Shown: positions 24,024-36,597, counted from the stretch's first letter. The stretch is DNA of 64,000 bases from Schistocerca nitens (GCF_023898315.1 NC_064621.1:120786561-120850560), one strand, 5' to 3'. Notes: generated by a model not told the origin, from the letters alone. Numbers and translations are program-made.

Positions 24024-25924
24024 GTAAAAGCTCACAATTTCTATTTTAAGATGTACTAATATTAAATTATTTAGTTTTCTTCTGTTTCTGTCTTCGACTT
24101 TCGAACTAAATAACGTCAATTACATTTCTTTCGAAACCGAACATTGTTTGACAAATTAACTCTGTAACTGGGAATTCTGGTAACCGCTTCACGCTATAAT
24201 CTGACAAAATTAATGGTAACTGGGAAACCACTTCACAGTACACTGAATTAGGGAAAAGCAGACCCTACTCGATTGTAATGCATTGGATTCTGCTGGGATG
24301 TTGTATGCATAGCTTCAACTTCATCTGCCATCTGCTATTGTCATGCATTCTTAGCTCCAGTTGCTGCATGTTATCTGCATTGTTTCTTCGCTCATTCTTG
24401 CGCTGTTGACTGCTTACTGCACCAACTGTCTGTGTAATGTACAAATTGCTGGTAGCAGAATGCATGCTGCCGACTGACGTTAATCTAATAGAGGGCATCT
24501 ACTGCATTCTCTTTTTTCTCTTTCTTGAAATGTTCTTATCATAGTTTTAATGCATATAAATCCCTAGAACTACTTTCAACATGAAGACTCTAGGTAAATT
24601 TTATTTGAAACTTTTTTTAAATTTCCTTCATTGTTTTGAAAATCTTCTTCTCATAACTATTTGTTGCCATAATTTGTAGTACAATAAAGGCATATTTATT
24701 TTCTTGTTGATTTACTTGACAGCCGCTTCCAGGTAAAGACACTTTTATTTCTTCTTTGCCAACTGTAATAAGTGTTTAGAAGCTGTTCTCATTTCCAAAA
24801 TGCAACAGTGGATAAACTCTTGATATGGCAAATAAATATTTATGCTATTTGCGTAAATTGTTCATAGAATTTTTTCAGTGTCAGTATCAATAATCTATAA
24901 TACATATTGGTGGACATAGGAGGAAATATATGGAGAGCGGGGTGAGGAGAGGATGGATGGGGGCAGAAGGCTTGCCAATTGCAGTGAATCTATTAAAGAT
25001 CATGTTTTGTGTTGCAATCTATGAATTCGAATATGTGGTTCTTGTTACAGATAAATTTAGTTCATGATTCATCTTAGGTGTTGACTTTTTCACGTAGCTG
25101 TTAGAAAAGATATATTTTGAATCAGTACGTTTCATTTGGAAAGATGGTGATTAAAACAGTATACTGCTATATGTTGGAGTCTTTCGTAAATGAGTACAAA
25201 AGTGCTGATTGTACATCTTGACAGATATGTTATTCAAGCATGTACTTAGATACTGCAATTGTGATGGTGATCATTTATATGACACTTATTTGCTTGAAGA
25301 GAAATGCAGTGACCGCACCTGGATTCAAAACTGCCAAAGATCACGAAATTTACAAATCGTCAGAAGCACAGAAGCAGGAGTTTTCAGGAGTTCTGAAATA
25401 TAACCAGACATCCTTTCGAAGAAACCAGTAAGAATGTTTGGATGCAGATGTCATTTTGAAAAATCTCAGATAATTTATATTGCACTAGATTGTATCCAAT
25501 ACCATCTGCTATAGGATCTACCATGGACGCTGAAATATCATGTATTCTTCTACAGCTTCTTCTTCTCTCAATCTGACATAAATGTTGCTGACCATTATCG
25601 CTTCATTTAGTAACTGATCTGCACTTTGTAATCCTGTCCACTGGCTTATTTTATCTGATCAGGATATCCTCCTTCACCATTTGATTCTTTGAACAAGCCA
25701 ATGGACTGCCAATGGACTGAATTGAAGTATGTAAGCCTCTTGATTTGATATTTCTGTAATAGTGTGATGCATTTTGCCCTTGTGCTGTGTGATGGATGCT
25801 TTGTACTTTTTATAGTCATCACAAGTTTTTAAGAACTTCCCAATCTGGCTAAACATGTTGGTGAAAATGCCAAATTATTTGAATTTCTTCACGTTTTCGT
25901 GGACCAAATTTTTTTGACTTAATA
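24024..25924. other. AT-rich DNA without a supported gene
   Basis: Two overlapping plus frames at 25209-25431 include a hydrophobic run ('AIVMVIIYMTLICL') followed by a hydrophilic tail. They could be a small membrane peptide or chance. Nothing else seen. Confidence 0.2.
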
Positions 25925-26335
25925 GAGCTCTTCATTGACAGTGTTTGTTATGTTGATGATACAGTATTGATTGCTAATAATTCTCATGATGTTCATCAAC
26001 TAATCAGCATGTTAGAGGACTACAGCAGTAACATAGGTCTGAATATTAACACCAAAAACACACATATTACGATTATGACCTGACAATCAAACATGTTAGC
26101 AAAGGAAAATCTATGGTTAAATGGCTCCTTGATACGATGGGTAGATGAGCTTACGCATTTGGAAGATGGCTCTGAGAATACTGGAAGGCATACATGGGAT
26201 AAAAGGTCACATAAGGAACGCCATATCACTTTAATAAAATTCTCACATGTAGAGAATTAGACCTAAACCTTACAGTTCATTTTTTAAGAAACTGCACACG
26301 GTCTGTACTATATTTGGCTCTGTAGGATTGACATA
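25925..26335 (+). pseudogene. LINE reverse-transcriptase fragment
   Basis: In the plus strand 'CYVDDTVLIANNSHD' carries the RT catalytic Y-x-D-D box (near 25947), followed by 'GLNINTKNTH' and, after frameshifts, 'KILTCRELDLNL' and 'VHFLRNC'. This is the palm-to-thumb region of a LINE of the same broad type as the RTE copy at 10.6 kb, though clearly diverged. No ends or endonuclease domain remain. Confidence 0.75.
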
Positions 26336-28444
26336 AATAACGACACTGCACGATCCTATGCAACAAATAACCAATAAATAAAAGCAATCAAAAAACATGG
26401 TAATACTGTTACAGGATGTGTGACGATGTGATTTCAAAATGGTAGCCGATCATACTTTTACAGGTAAAACTATTGGCTAAGGTTCTTTAATAAAACTTAC
26501 AAAATTATGAGAAACCATCAGAATACAAACAATGTTAGAACAGTAACATCAATAATCAGAGTGGGTTGTTATACAGCGCTTATTTTTGCCTGCTGATTTA
26601 TAAGGCACAGCCCGATTTCGTGCATCATGTAGCATTTATAAATTCTGATAATTGTTTAAGACACAAAAGTAGAACAGTGTGCAGTGAAGTAACTGAAAAT
26701 GAATATCTCAATACCAAACGCTACAACTGCCGTACACATCTTTCTTTCTGGTGTTTATTTATATGATGCTGATTAAATTGTGTACCAAATTGTTTATAAC
26801 TAATAGATCAATCATCGATCTCTTGAGGCTGTGTTTGGAGATGCATAGAAGGCTTACTGGTGTTGAGGACAAACGAATGCTCTCCCCAATAACTTTCATT
26901 TGAGTTGTTTACGTAATTGTATTATTATTCAGCTAACTGTTATCAGTTTGCAATGGTTTGGAAATAAATATCAGATGCATGCACTTAGTGTCCATAGTAT
27001 ATGCATCAGAGATGGAGCAACTAAATCGCAATCAGTGTCTTTAAAAGTGCTTCAGAATGGAATGTTTCCTTTCTGAATGTGGCGATTACTCCTATCAGTG
27101 GCCTGTCTGATGTTCTAACATTCACCATTTCTGTGACATCCGACACTTTCTCTACAGCTATATATGGCTGCATGAAAACTGAGCACAGGTATTTCCACCC
27201 TTGAACTGCATCCCTCATGCAAATCGTTATGTGAGCCTATCCAGACCATCATATGGGATCTGCTACTTTTATTTGTTGTCACAATATTTTCAATTTCAGT
27301 GAGCGATAAGTAAATATTTTTCAGTAGAACCTTAAATTCGGTTTCAGATTCCTTGGTGGGGCTTTTGTCCAGCTGGATGATATCGTTTTCGTCGATACAT
27401 TTTAAAATTTCGTAGATCTGTGTATCTCAACCATAATTACAATTAATTTCAATTTGTTGGCTGTTTTCACTAATTCTTTATGGTCTTCCATTTTTAATTG
27501 TATGTAGAGGGATAAATTTTAAAGGACAGTGATGATGTTTCTCTCTTCATCTCTTGTGCTTCTTTGTCAGTCAGCCTTTTATCCTTTCGTAGTGTAGCGT
27601 TTGTATTTTTGTTATCTAACTTTGCAGGGTCTGTTGCATTTTTAGTAGTTATTATTATATATTTAATATTGCTAGTTTTGCTGTTCTGTGTTATATTATA
27701 TGCCTTTATTCAATAAGTTAGGTTGTCTGTCACTGAATATTGATCACAGAACATAAGTATCTCTGTATGAAGACCTAAGAACTTATATCCACAGAAAGAA
27801 AGCTGGAGGAAAATATGCTCAGTGGCTGTTATAGAACAAATTTAACAATTTTTGAAAAGTTCTGACGTGATACTTAGAGTGTTTCTCCTTCATTTACAAT
27901 AAACGTCAGTGCACAGAAATTTAATTAAGCTCTTGCTCTAGAACGCTGATATTCTCCATCGTCAGCATATGAATACTCAGTATCAGTCTATTCATAACTG
28001 CTATGCAAGAAATAGTGTATAAACACAGTGGAATAGACAAGCAAATATTGGCCCCCTTACGTTCTTTTACTTGAAATCCACAACACGTTCCTAACTTCCA
28101 ATGGTTTTAGTTTAAATGTAGTCGTTACTGATTCTATCTCCTGCTTATGCAAATACGCATTTTTTGTTGAAATACATAAACTTGATAATAATACAAGAAA
28201 AACGGACATTTAATCATATAATATAATATCTGAATAATGATGTACAATACAATAAAGACCAGAAATCGTAGCTGTCACTTACCTTTCTGCTTATTTTAAA
28301 TATAGCGGTGCATCTGATACGCCTAACGTTGCTTTAAAAGTAACAATGCCTAACACACCAAATACAGTGAAGAGCACATACAAGGAAAATCAGCATACTG
28401 CAGATTTTTCAGTCTGTTTTACCACTAAGTACATATTATTCTTA
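26336..28444. other. AT-rich intergenic DNA
   Basis: No supported gene, repeat pair or element was seen. Confidence 0.3.
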
Positions 28445-28446
28445 TA

Positions 28447-29223
28447 CAGGGTGTTACAAAAAGGTACGGCCAAACTTTCAGGAAACATTCCTCACACACA
28501 AAGAAAGAAAATATGTTATGTGGACATGTGTCTGGAAATGCTTACTTTCCATGTTAGAGCTCATTTTATTACTTCTCTTCAAATCACATTAATCATGGAA
28601 TGGAAACACACAGCAACGGAACGTACCAGCGTGACTTCAAACACTTTGTTACAGGAAATGTTCAAAATGTCCTCCATTAGCGAGGATACATGCATCCACC
28701 CTCTGTCGCATGGAATCCCTGATGCGCTGATGCAACCCTGGAGAATGGCGTATTGTATCACAGCCGTCCACAATACGAGCACGAAGAGTCTCTACATTTG
28801 GTACCGGGTTTGCGTAGACAAGAGCTTTCAAATGCCCCCACAAATGAAAGTCAAGAGGGTTGAGGTCAGGAGAGCGTAGAGGCCATGAAATTGGTCCGCC
28901 TCTACCAATCCATCGGTCACCGAATCTGTTGTTGAGGAGCGTACGAACACTTCGACTGAAATGTGCAGGAGCTCCATCGTGCATTAACCACATGTTGTGT
29001 ACTTGTAAAGGCACATGTTCTAGCAGCACAGGTAGAGTATCCCGTATGAAATCATGATAACGTGCTCCATCGAGCGTAGGTGGAAGAACATACTGACGAA
29101 ACTAAAATGAGCTCTAACATGGAAATTAAGCGTTTCCGGACACATGTCCACATAACATTTTTCTTTATTTGTGCGTAAGGAATGGTTCCTGAAAGTTTGG
29201 CCGTACCTTTTTGTAACACCCAG
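28447..29223 (-). mobile_element. Internally deleted DD41D-type Tc1/mariner element
   Basis: Long terminal inverted repeats of about 120 bp (starting cagggtgttacaaaaaggt at left and its near-complement at right) are bordered by TA on both sides (28445-28446 and 29224-29225). At 777 bp it is too short for a full element. Between the repeats only the C-terminal part of a transposase remains on the minus strand, so the N-terminal DNA-binding half is missing. It could have moved only with a transposase supplied in trans. Confidence 0.88.
28649..29060 (-). pseudogene. C-terminal half of a DD41D-type transposase
   Basis: An open minus-strand frame, running up to the terminal repeat at its N-terminal side, contains 'LMHDGAPAHFS' (second catalytic Asp) and 'WPLRSPDLNPLDFHLWG' (third acid, Asp). 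Counting gives 41 residues between the two Asp, the spacing of the rosa-like DD41D group in the Tc1/mariner superfamily. The C-terminus 'NGGHFEHFL' is intact. The first catalytic Asp and the DNA-binding domain are absent. Confidence 0.85.
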
Positions 29224-29225
29224 TA

Positions 29226-30078
29226 TAATTTAAGTTTCAGCTTCAGTAGTAGAACAGCTCAAAAAAGCAACATGTTTATGACCAGTAAGAGATGAAACCC
29301 AGTCGCTTTTCATTGGCCTGTTGCTGTGAGAAGGTGCTTGCGCTTTGCAGTAATTCCACGAGAACAAATAAGCAATTATCCATCAGTAGACGTTGGTATG
29401 GACCAACGAAGCGCACTGTGAAACAAAAAACGTTAGAATGAGGCATAAATATGTTCTATTTATAATTTTTATGAAGTGCTCACAAGAAACTGTCTAAATT
29501 AGCTCCACCTGAGTACTTATTATTCCATCTAAAATAGTTGGTCTTCTTAAAAACAATCTACCAAAAATGATTACCGATTGTGCTGATGGATGTGAAGATA
29601 ATGGTTAATATTTGAAAAAAATCAACCTGAAGAGGGGATAATCAAAGCCGACTTCAAACAAGTAAGTGCAATGCAAAGAGCCAAGGAAGTGAACATTTAG
29701 AGAAAGTTTTTATGCTTGGGATATGTTACTCTCTTAAGCCTTTAGGCCAGCAAGCTGTTTGTAGCTGAGCTACACGACTCATGTACAACTATACATGCTG
29801 TCTTAACGTACCCAACCGCGTGACATCGACGAGAGATTAACTCAAATGGGTATGGTTAGACAGAAAGTAATGGGAGGGCCGAACTGCCACAGTGCTGACT
29901 GCCGAGTGTATCAGCCTAGGACAAGAATGTAGCTAAGTCCGTTTGACAACAAGAACTTATTCTTGTTGTGTATGTTACACTGTATGGAAGTAGAAAAATT
30001 AGGCTAATATATTGCGTAAAGACAAACAATGCTAAGCACTTAAATGTGAATTGCAGAGTAATCATGTAGATGCAGATG
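29226..30078. other. Intergenic DNA, nothing recognised
   Basis: No gene, repeat pair or mobile element could be supported here. Confidence 0.3.
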
Positions 30079-30083
30079 TAGAC

Positions 30084-30559
30084 TGTGGTGTCACCGCTAG
30101 ACACCACACTTGCTAGGTGGTAACTTAAATCGGCCGCGGTCCTGTAGTACATGTCGGACCCGCGTGTCGCCACTGTGTAATCGCAATCCTAGCGCCACCA
30201 CATGGCAGGTCACAATACACGGACTAGACCTCGCCCCAGTTGTACGGACGACATAGCTTGCGACCAGACCTACCAAGTCTTCCTCTCATTTGCCGAGAGA
30301 CTGATAGAATAGCCTTCAGCTTATTCCATAGCTACTACCTAGCAAGGCGCCATTTGTATCAGTGCTTATAGCTTACTACTATTCAAGAGATGTATTCCAA
30401 CAAGAGAATAAAGTTAAGTATATTATTCCAGCTACGTACTTTTCTTCTTATTCATTAATAAGTCTCATGTTCCAGTACTTCACGCCCGTCTGCGTTAGTT
30501 TAGCGTGCACTTTCAGCCACTTCGATCTACAAGGTGTTGGCCCAGCTGCCGACACATCA
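30084..30559 (+). mobile_element. Solo LTR, copy 2
   Basis: Same family as the 14.5-kb LTR. Starts TGTGGTGTC, ends ATCA, with the perfect 5-bp duplication tagac (30079-30083 and 30560-30564). The 5' palindrome is at 30084-30108. The 3' hairpin pairs gtgttggc (30534-30541) with gccgacac (30548-30555) across loop ccagct, including one G.T pair, and its arms are unlike copy 1. A polyadenylation signal AATAAA lies at 30407-30412. No internal region is adjacent. Confidence 0.9.
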
Positions 30560-30564
30560 TAGAC

Positions 30565-31929
30565 AATGCTCACAAAATGCGCATAAAGAAACAGCTGTAA
30601 GTGAAGTATAATAGCCCACTTGTGTTTAAAGTCGTTCATATCTCTTTGTCCATAAAAAAGAAACCTGTTACATTCTTTAACTCTGCGTTATTTTTCTACT
30701 ATGGAGTGTCACAACTATTTCTGATTAACTGAAAGAACTGGCTAGAAACTTTCACCCTCAGGTTACGTTATTAACTTCGTTGTAGAATTCTATATTAGAA
30801 ATACTTGGTTTCGGTTGCTAGCGGGCACAAAAACATCTAAAATCATCTTAAATGCCATTTCGTATGGGAAAGAAAGCTATGCGGCTACAGTACGCCCCAT
30901 TCTGAACACGGATGAGAGTGATTCTGGAAGAAAAAGTCGGGAGAAGTGGCATAAAAGCTGAACAATTCGGAGCATGAATTATCAAGGTTGGGAACAAATG
31001 CCATAAGAGGGAGAGAGAGAGAAAGAGAGAGGGAGAGAGAGAGAGAGGTAATCTGAAGCTAGATTTCGTTGGCCATAGTGAATCGAAATATAAACCAAAG
31101 AAGTAATTTCTTGAAGTAACTGTACAGGAATATCTGCAGCTGCTGTATGTGCAGTTGATGCACCTGGTATTCATGTTGTTATATACGGGACGGTGGAAAA
31201 AGGGAGTAGGAAGAAAATCACAGAAGAAAACACAATCGTAATGTGATGATGACTGCATATAATGCATGAGCGACTTTTAATTATTGCCCAGTAGCACTAA
31301 GAAAAACGAAACTCTGATAGTCATGTACAATTAGAAAGATATAAATAAATGTGGGTGTCGTCTGAGCATACTCATCACTGAGCACATAATAAATTGAGGC
31401 GGTTTCTCGTGAATATGGGCAGTACTGACTAGTTACATCACATCTGAAAAATCGGAAGGGAACCAGCTATATTTCAAAATGACAGGGATATTTGCGTGAA
31501 GAGGCAGTAAAACATTTAAATAGGAAATGAGCTAATTCGGAAATGAGTTTACAGTAGAACATACACACTTAGTGTATTTATCTTTTAAACGTGAAATTAA
31601 TTTTTAAGCAGCCAAGGAAGATTCAGGAGACATGACATGGTATTTGAAAGAAATTACCCAATGACAGTCCACGCCTAGTTGAGCATATGGATTTGCAGTA
31701 CTCTCTGCCAGTGACTGTCGGGCTGTATATTACATTGCAGTAGTAGATGAAAAGCTTATTTAGCCTCGTGAAGAAAATCAATATTTCTAGATCTACTCTC
31801 GGATTGTGGGAATTGTTTTATTAACTGAAATCTAATATGAGAGAACAGGAACCGGAATTTGTAAAACAAGCACACGGGCCATGCCACATGTACTAAATTG
31901 CATCATGAATAATACGCAAGAAAGCAGAA
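30565..31929. other. Intergenic DNA with a GA-rich tract
   Basis: An imperfect (GA)n tract occupies about 31008-31048. Otherwise no supported feature is present. Confidence 0.35.
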
Positions 31930-32320
31930 AGACTACTTGAATATGTATATCGACGAGTCTCGCCAATGTTTGTTGTGTTTAGGTTGGCAGAAATGTGTCC
32001 ATAGACAACCAGGTGGAGGGTCACAGGGAGAAAGGCAGTTTTCATACCGCTGATGACTACGGTGGAAGCTTTGAGGAACGTACAGATTCATTACAGGCCT
32101 ACCTGGTCTGCTGATCTCCCATAGAGCATGTCTGGGAAGACGATTACTTCCAGAGCAGGATGCAGCCAGAAATCTAGATTAACTGACACAGCAAGGGTCT
32201 TTATTCGTGGCAAGAGATTCCTGAAGAATACGTTTAGAGTCTGCTTGCTTCCGTGCATCAATATACACAAGGATGTGTCAGAATCCGTGTTGCTCACACG
32301 TCATAGTGCTATTGATGACC
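31930..32320 (+). pseudogene. Decayed Tc1-like transposase remnant
   Basis: Plus-strand pieces in shifting frames include 'IDESRQCLL' and 'QPGG' near 31950-32020, then 'SPIEHVWEDD' near 32117 with the third catalytic Glu, and 'WQEIPEEYV' near 32212. The order and spacing match the catalytic domain of Tc1-like transposases. Stops are frequent and no inverted repeats were found, so this is an old fragment. Confidence 0.6.
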
Positions 32321-32500
32321 GGTCTCTCTTCAGGATTGAAGGAAAGTTTAGTTATAAGTACCAATTATGTGAAGAACGACGCTTCAAAATTTTATAAACA
32401 CCGGACTGGTGAGGCACGTTGTAACCCATACTATTTGAGTCAGTTCACATACAAAAAATGTGTGTAATAACGACAAAGATGGATGTGACACCTGCTTAAA

Positions 32501-33955
32501 ACACACATTAAAAAAAGTTTTGCATCACCCGGGTTCCCAAAACTCCTCAAGACAGACGTTGACTGTGGATATTGTAGCACAACCCCAGTCCCTTTGACTA
32601 TTCAGAGATGTCACTAAACCCACCCAAAGATGTCAACAACCATGCGTGAGCAGCGCCTATTAGTCGGAGGGGGTCCGACAGCCGATCAGTTTCAGTCATT
32701 CCACCAGGAAGGAGGTACACAGCTCGTGTTGTCTGTAGTTCAACCAAGCCTAGACGTTGAATACTGCGGTTCGATCGCGTCCTCATTGTTGCTTTGTGCT
32801 TTCAAAAAGGGAAGTGTCCAGGAGTCTTGAAGTGAACCAAAGCGATGTAGTTCGGACATGGAAGAGATACAGAGAGATAGGAACCGTCGGTGACATGCCT
32901 CGCTCAGGCGGCCCAAGGTTTACTAATATAGGGGTGACCGCTGCCTACGGATTATGGCTCGGAGGAACCCTTACAGCAACTCCACCATATTGAATAATGC
33001 TTTTCGTGCAGGCACAGGACGTCGTGTTACGACTCAAACTGTACGCTATAGGCTGCATGATGCGCAACTTCACTCCCGATGTCCATGGCGAGGCCCATCT
33101 TTGCAACCATGATACCATGCAGCGCAGTACATATGAGTCCAACAACATTACGAAAGGACCGCTCAGGACTGGCGTCACGTTCTGTTCGCCGATGATGTTG
33201 CATATGCCTTCAACCAGACAATCGTCGGAGACGTGTTTGGAGGCTACCTGGTCAGGCTGAACGCCTTAGACACACTGTCCAGAGAGTGCAGCAAGGTAGT
33301 GATTCCCTGACGTTTTGGGGTGGCATTATGTGGGGCCGACGTACGCTGATGGTGATTATAGAAGGTGCCGTAACGGCTGTACCATACGTGAATGCCGTCC
33401 TCCGACCGATAGCGCAACCATATTGGAAGCATGTTGGCGAGGCATTCGTGTTCATAGAAGACAATTCGCCCTCACATCGTGCACATCTTGTGAATGACTT
33501 CCTTCAGTACAACGACATCGCTCGACTAGAGGGGCCACCATGTTCTCCAGACATGGACCCTATCGAGCATGCCTGGCATAAATTGAAAAGGGCTGTTTAT
33601 GGACGATGTGACCCACCAACCACTCCGAGAGATCTACAGAGAATCACCGTTGATGTGTGGGACAATCTGGGCCAACAGCGCCTTGATGAAGTTGTGGATA
33701 GTATGCCATGACGAATATAGGCAAGCAACAATGCAAGAGGACGTGCTACTGGGTATTAGAGGTACCGGTATGTACAACAGTCTGGACCACCACCTCTGAA
33801 GGTATCGCTGTATGGTGGTACAACATGCAATGTGTGGTTTTCATGGGCAATAAAAAGGGCGGAAATGATGTTTATGTCGATCTCTATTCCAGTTTTTTGT
33901 ACAGGTTCCGAAACTCTCGGAACCAGGGTTATTGCAAAACGCTTTTGATGTGTGT
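32501..33955 (+). mobile_element. Tc1-like DNA transposon with recognisable inverted repeats
   Basis: The left end acacacattaaaaaaagtt, continuing to gttttgcatcaccc, is complemented at the right end (aaaacgcttttgatgtgtgt, near 33936-33955). The repeats are 45-50 bp and diverged. The 1.45-kb length fits a complete Tc1-like element with one transposase gene. Confidence 0.82.
32630..33711 (+). pseudogene. Tc1-like transposase, catalytic half still open
   Basis: A helix-turn-helix segment reads 'VSRSLEVNQSDVVRTWKRY' near 32816 with the following GRPR-like 'RSGGPRFT'. After frame changes, a 141-codon open frame (33286-33711) gives 'FWGGIMWG', 'FIEDNSPSH' (second catalytic Asp) and 'CSPDMDPIEHAW' (third, Glu). 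The two are separated by 34 residues, a canonical DD34E arrangement. The first Asp lies in a different frame near 33185. The C-terminus 'LDEVVDSMP' ends normally. The whole gene is frameshifted and cannot give an active protein. Confidence 0.85.
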
Positions 33956-34183
33956 AGTTCTAGCCGTTGCTATTTTTGTATGCATGGGAGAATCGATGAA
34001 AGAAATGTAAGAGAATTGCGAAAGTGGAATGTAGTGTAGTGCACCAGATATCCATGTTGTATTCAGTCTACCTTCATTTCATGAGCTCTGGTAAGGAGAC
34101 TTTAGAGATACTCTTAAACAAGTGGATATGTGAATTGTTGGCTCCATGTAGTTCCCAAGTCGTGCAGCGACCGTAAACCATAA
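33956..34183. other. Short spacer, nothing recognised
   Basis: AT-rich sequence between the Tc1-like element and the palindromic repeat. Confidence 0.3.
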
Positions 34184-34311
34184 AATTACCAAATATGCAG
34201 CAACCAGTCGCAAAATCATGTTTTATTTATTCACTTTTGCAACAGTGAATAAATAAAACATTTATTCACTTTTGCAAAAGTGAATAAATAAAACATGCAT
34301 ATTTGGTAATT
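34184..34311. repeat. Small multi-palindrome with terminal inverted repeats
   Basis: Outer arms aattaccaaatatgca (34184-34199) and tgcatatttggtaatt (34296-34311) are exact complements. Inside, alternating copies of tttattcacttttgca and its complement form further hairpins. The 128-bp unit resembles a tiny MITE or a hairpin-mediated amplification. Confidence 0.85.
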
Positions 34312-34677
34312 GTAAGTGGATATGTTACATGAGACAAAAACATGGTTCCTTGAAAAACAAAAAAAAAATTCTGTTAATTATTGGTATAATGAGATAACGA
34401 TTTTCTACATACGAAATGAGAGGATGGTGCAAAAATATTGTACAATTTGAGGCAAATTTGGACGACGAGTACGCAAAGCAAAAAGAACGAGAAATAGATT
34501 AACAGTAGAAGAAATTCTTATTCCTTTGTAAATTTCTTATTAAAGTGCTGTTGCGTGTATTGTTATTACAAAACAGAGAAGTTCGTAATTCAGGTCTATA
34601 AACTTTCGGATATATTATTTGCTTTTATTGATATTAGTGTATTTATCGGCTTTTGTGCTCACAATTTTCTTTCGTGT

Positions 34678-34863
34678 AACAATACCTTGTGCCTCAAGGT
34701 CGCTTACAAAGTTGCCAAGATATTTTCGGCAGTAAGATAGGACGACGATATGACCAATCGCACATTGTGAAGTACACACTAAGCAGCTGTCCTTAGCTGC
34801 CACAGTTTGGACGATAAGAATCGGACTCGCCCTATAAGAAGAGGTTCGTGAGGGCACTAGTGG
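34678..34863 (+). promoter_or_regulatory. Promoter region with TATA box
   Basis: cctataagaag at 34831-34841 is a good TATA box, about 70 bp before the ATG at 34904, so transcription should begin near 34860. The 150 bp further upstream is shared with the paralogue at 18.5 kb, pointing to constrained or recently duplicated regulatory DNA. Confidence 0.65.
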
Positions 34864-34903
34864 CACTTGTCGAGAGGCACACAGAGTAGAAGCCACTGTA
34901 ACC

Positions 34904-35117
34904 ATGAAGGCAGCCCTCGTCCTGCTGATCGCTGGAGTGTTGCTTGTGGCGTACTGCACGCCGCTCGCCGCTGCAGACGATGGTGAGGAAGTGGTGGATG
35001 AAGCAGCAGAAAACAGAGACGCTGATGACGACGACACCGACAGCCTAACAGACGACGACGCCGACGGGAGCGACGGCGGAGACGCTGGGAGTGTGGAGAA
35101 CAGGCTGGCAGGCAAAG
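34904..35117 (+). CDS. Exon 1 of a small secreted acidic/basic protein gene
   Basis: The ATG follows 'actgtaacc'. Residues 1-23 form a classic signal peptide (MKAALVLLIAGVLLVAYC, then TPLAAA). Residues 24-66 are extremely acidic: about 20 Asp/Glu and one Arg, with runs such as 'DADDDDTDSLTDDDADG'. The coding part ends ...RLAGK at a splice donor, aaag|gtaaac (35117/35118), in phase 1. A TATA box and a paralogous promoter support transcription. I do not recognise the family. An acidic segment after a signal peptide is common as a charge-neutralising propiece of cationic peptides and also in cuticle or mineral-binding proteins. If the intron were retained, the frame would stop at 35158 after a few cysteine-containing residues. 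Confidence 0.7.
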
Positions 35118-36097
35118 GTAAACACCAGCTGAGGTGCGCGGGGTGCACCCTACCCTAACGGCCCCAGGTTTTGACGTCGACTGCAAGTCTGTCTTTGTTT
35201 AGTCGATCGTAGGTTTAAGCTTCTACTTGATAATGTAAATTATTCTTACAATTTAAAAGTGTAAGACATTCGTCTGCAGACGCGACCAGCAGTTTGAGGA
35301 TCTTTATTATTACTACATTCCATAACTGCATATGTTAAAAATGCTGCTTCATTCAACCACATCGACCTTTAACGTTGGTAGTATGGTTCATTAAAACAGC
35401 TATATTTGCTAAATACAGATTCTGATTAGGAGAAAGCTGATTTACATCTACACTAAAATGAGGGGCTATTTATTGTATGTTGATGATGTCTATTCCCAAA
35501 TGGCTTGGCAACATATTGTCCAAATAAAACGTCTGTATCAGTCTTCTATACAGGGTGTTACAAAATTTCCGTTACCAGTTTCTAGACCTGCTAAAGCTGC
35601 TAAATAGGAGATAATATTAACAGGAATTCACAAACCAGAAAGGGAACACTAAAGGAGAAACGTAAAAACGAACTGTTATATATCTCGCTTCTCTAATGAG
35701 AACCACTGGTAGTACGTTAGCGGCCTCTAGGCACAACATTATTAACAAATTAACAAACACACTACCACCGCTCACCGCACTTGTGCCTCTTTTCCCGATA
35801 GTAGTCTGTATGTCATATACCTACACGACTAGTTTGCACAAGACACAATCAACAGATCATTTAATTGATTACAAGTGCAATGATTACAAGAGCTCTAGCA
35901 AAAAGAGTTGTCATTGTTATTGCGAAATGTAAAGGACAATAATTGCTTTCTGAAACAGATTTTAGCGTCACACTTTTAACTGAGAGTACAAGGAAAAATA
36001 GTTTTGATACTGCCGATTAGCTACAATTTTCAAGCTGAAATATAATTTTTTGTTTGAACATAGCTGCTAAGGTTCAGTGACCGTGTCAGAATTATAC

Positions 36098-36597
36098 TGT
36101 AACATATAAGCCCTCGGTCACAAATATTAATTCAAAATTGACCTGGTTTCGACGCTGAGCGTCGTCTTCAGAATTAGACTAACTGTTCTAAAACATATTA
36201 GGTATATAGTACATTAATAAAATTAAACTTTGTACTGACTCGAAAAGATGCAGTTCTTACAAGTCACATATTAAAAAAGATATAGGCCGGAAAGGCGACG
36301 TCATGAACACTTGTGAGATGGCGAGCCGCTAAGGGCTGCTCGTACTGTGAACAAGGGTTGCAACCCATCGCCATCTCACAAGTGTTCATGACGTCGCCTT
36401 TCCGGCCTAGATCTTTTTTAATATGTGGCTTGTAAGTACTGCATCTTTTCGAGTCAGTACAAACTTTAATTTTATTAATGTACTATATATCTAATGTTTT
36501 AGTACAGTTAGTCTAATTCTGAAGACGACGCTCATAGTAGCGTCGAAACCAGGTCAATTATGACTTAATATTTGTGACCGAGGGCTTATTTGTTACA
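36098..36597. mobile_element. 500-bp foldback element with 4-bp target duplication
   Basis: Arms of about 230 bp (36098-36325 and 36367-36597) are near-perfect reverse complements, beginning tgtaaca and ending tgttaca, with a loop of about 40 bp. The sequence atac lies immediately outside both ends (36094-36097 and 36598-36601). No coding capacity. The transposon superfamily is unknown to me. Confidence 0.88.

Noticed and set aside
25240..25431. Small ORF with one hydrophobic segment, possible membrane micropeptide
   Set aside because: No homologous family recognised, no promoter or splice signals. Two overlapping frames of similar length suggest chance.
35551..35600. Transposon terminus 'cagggtgttacaaaa' suggesting another Tc1/mariner copy
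   Set aside because: No complementary terminus or transposase sequence was found downstream, so at most a solitary end remains.
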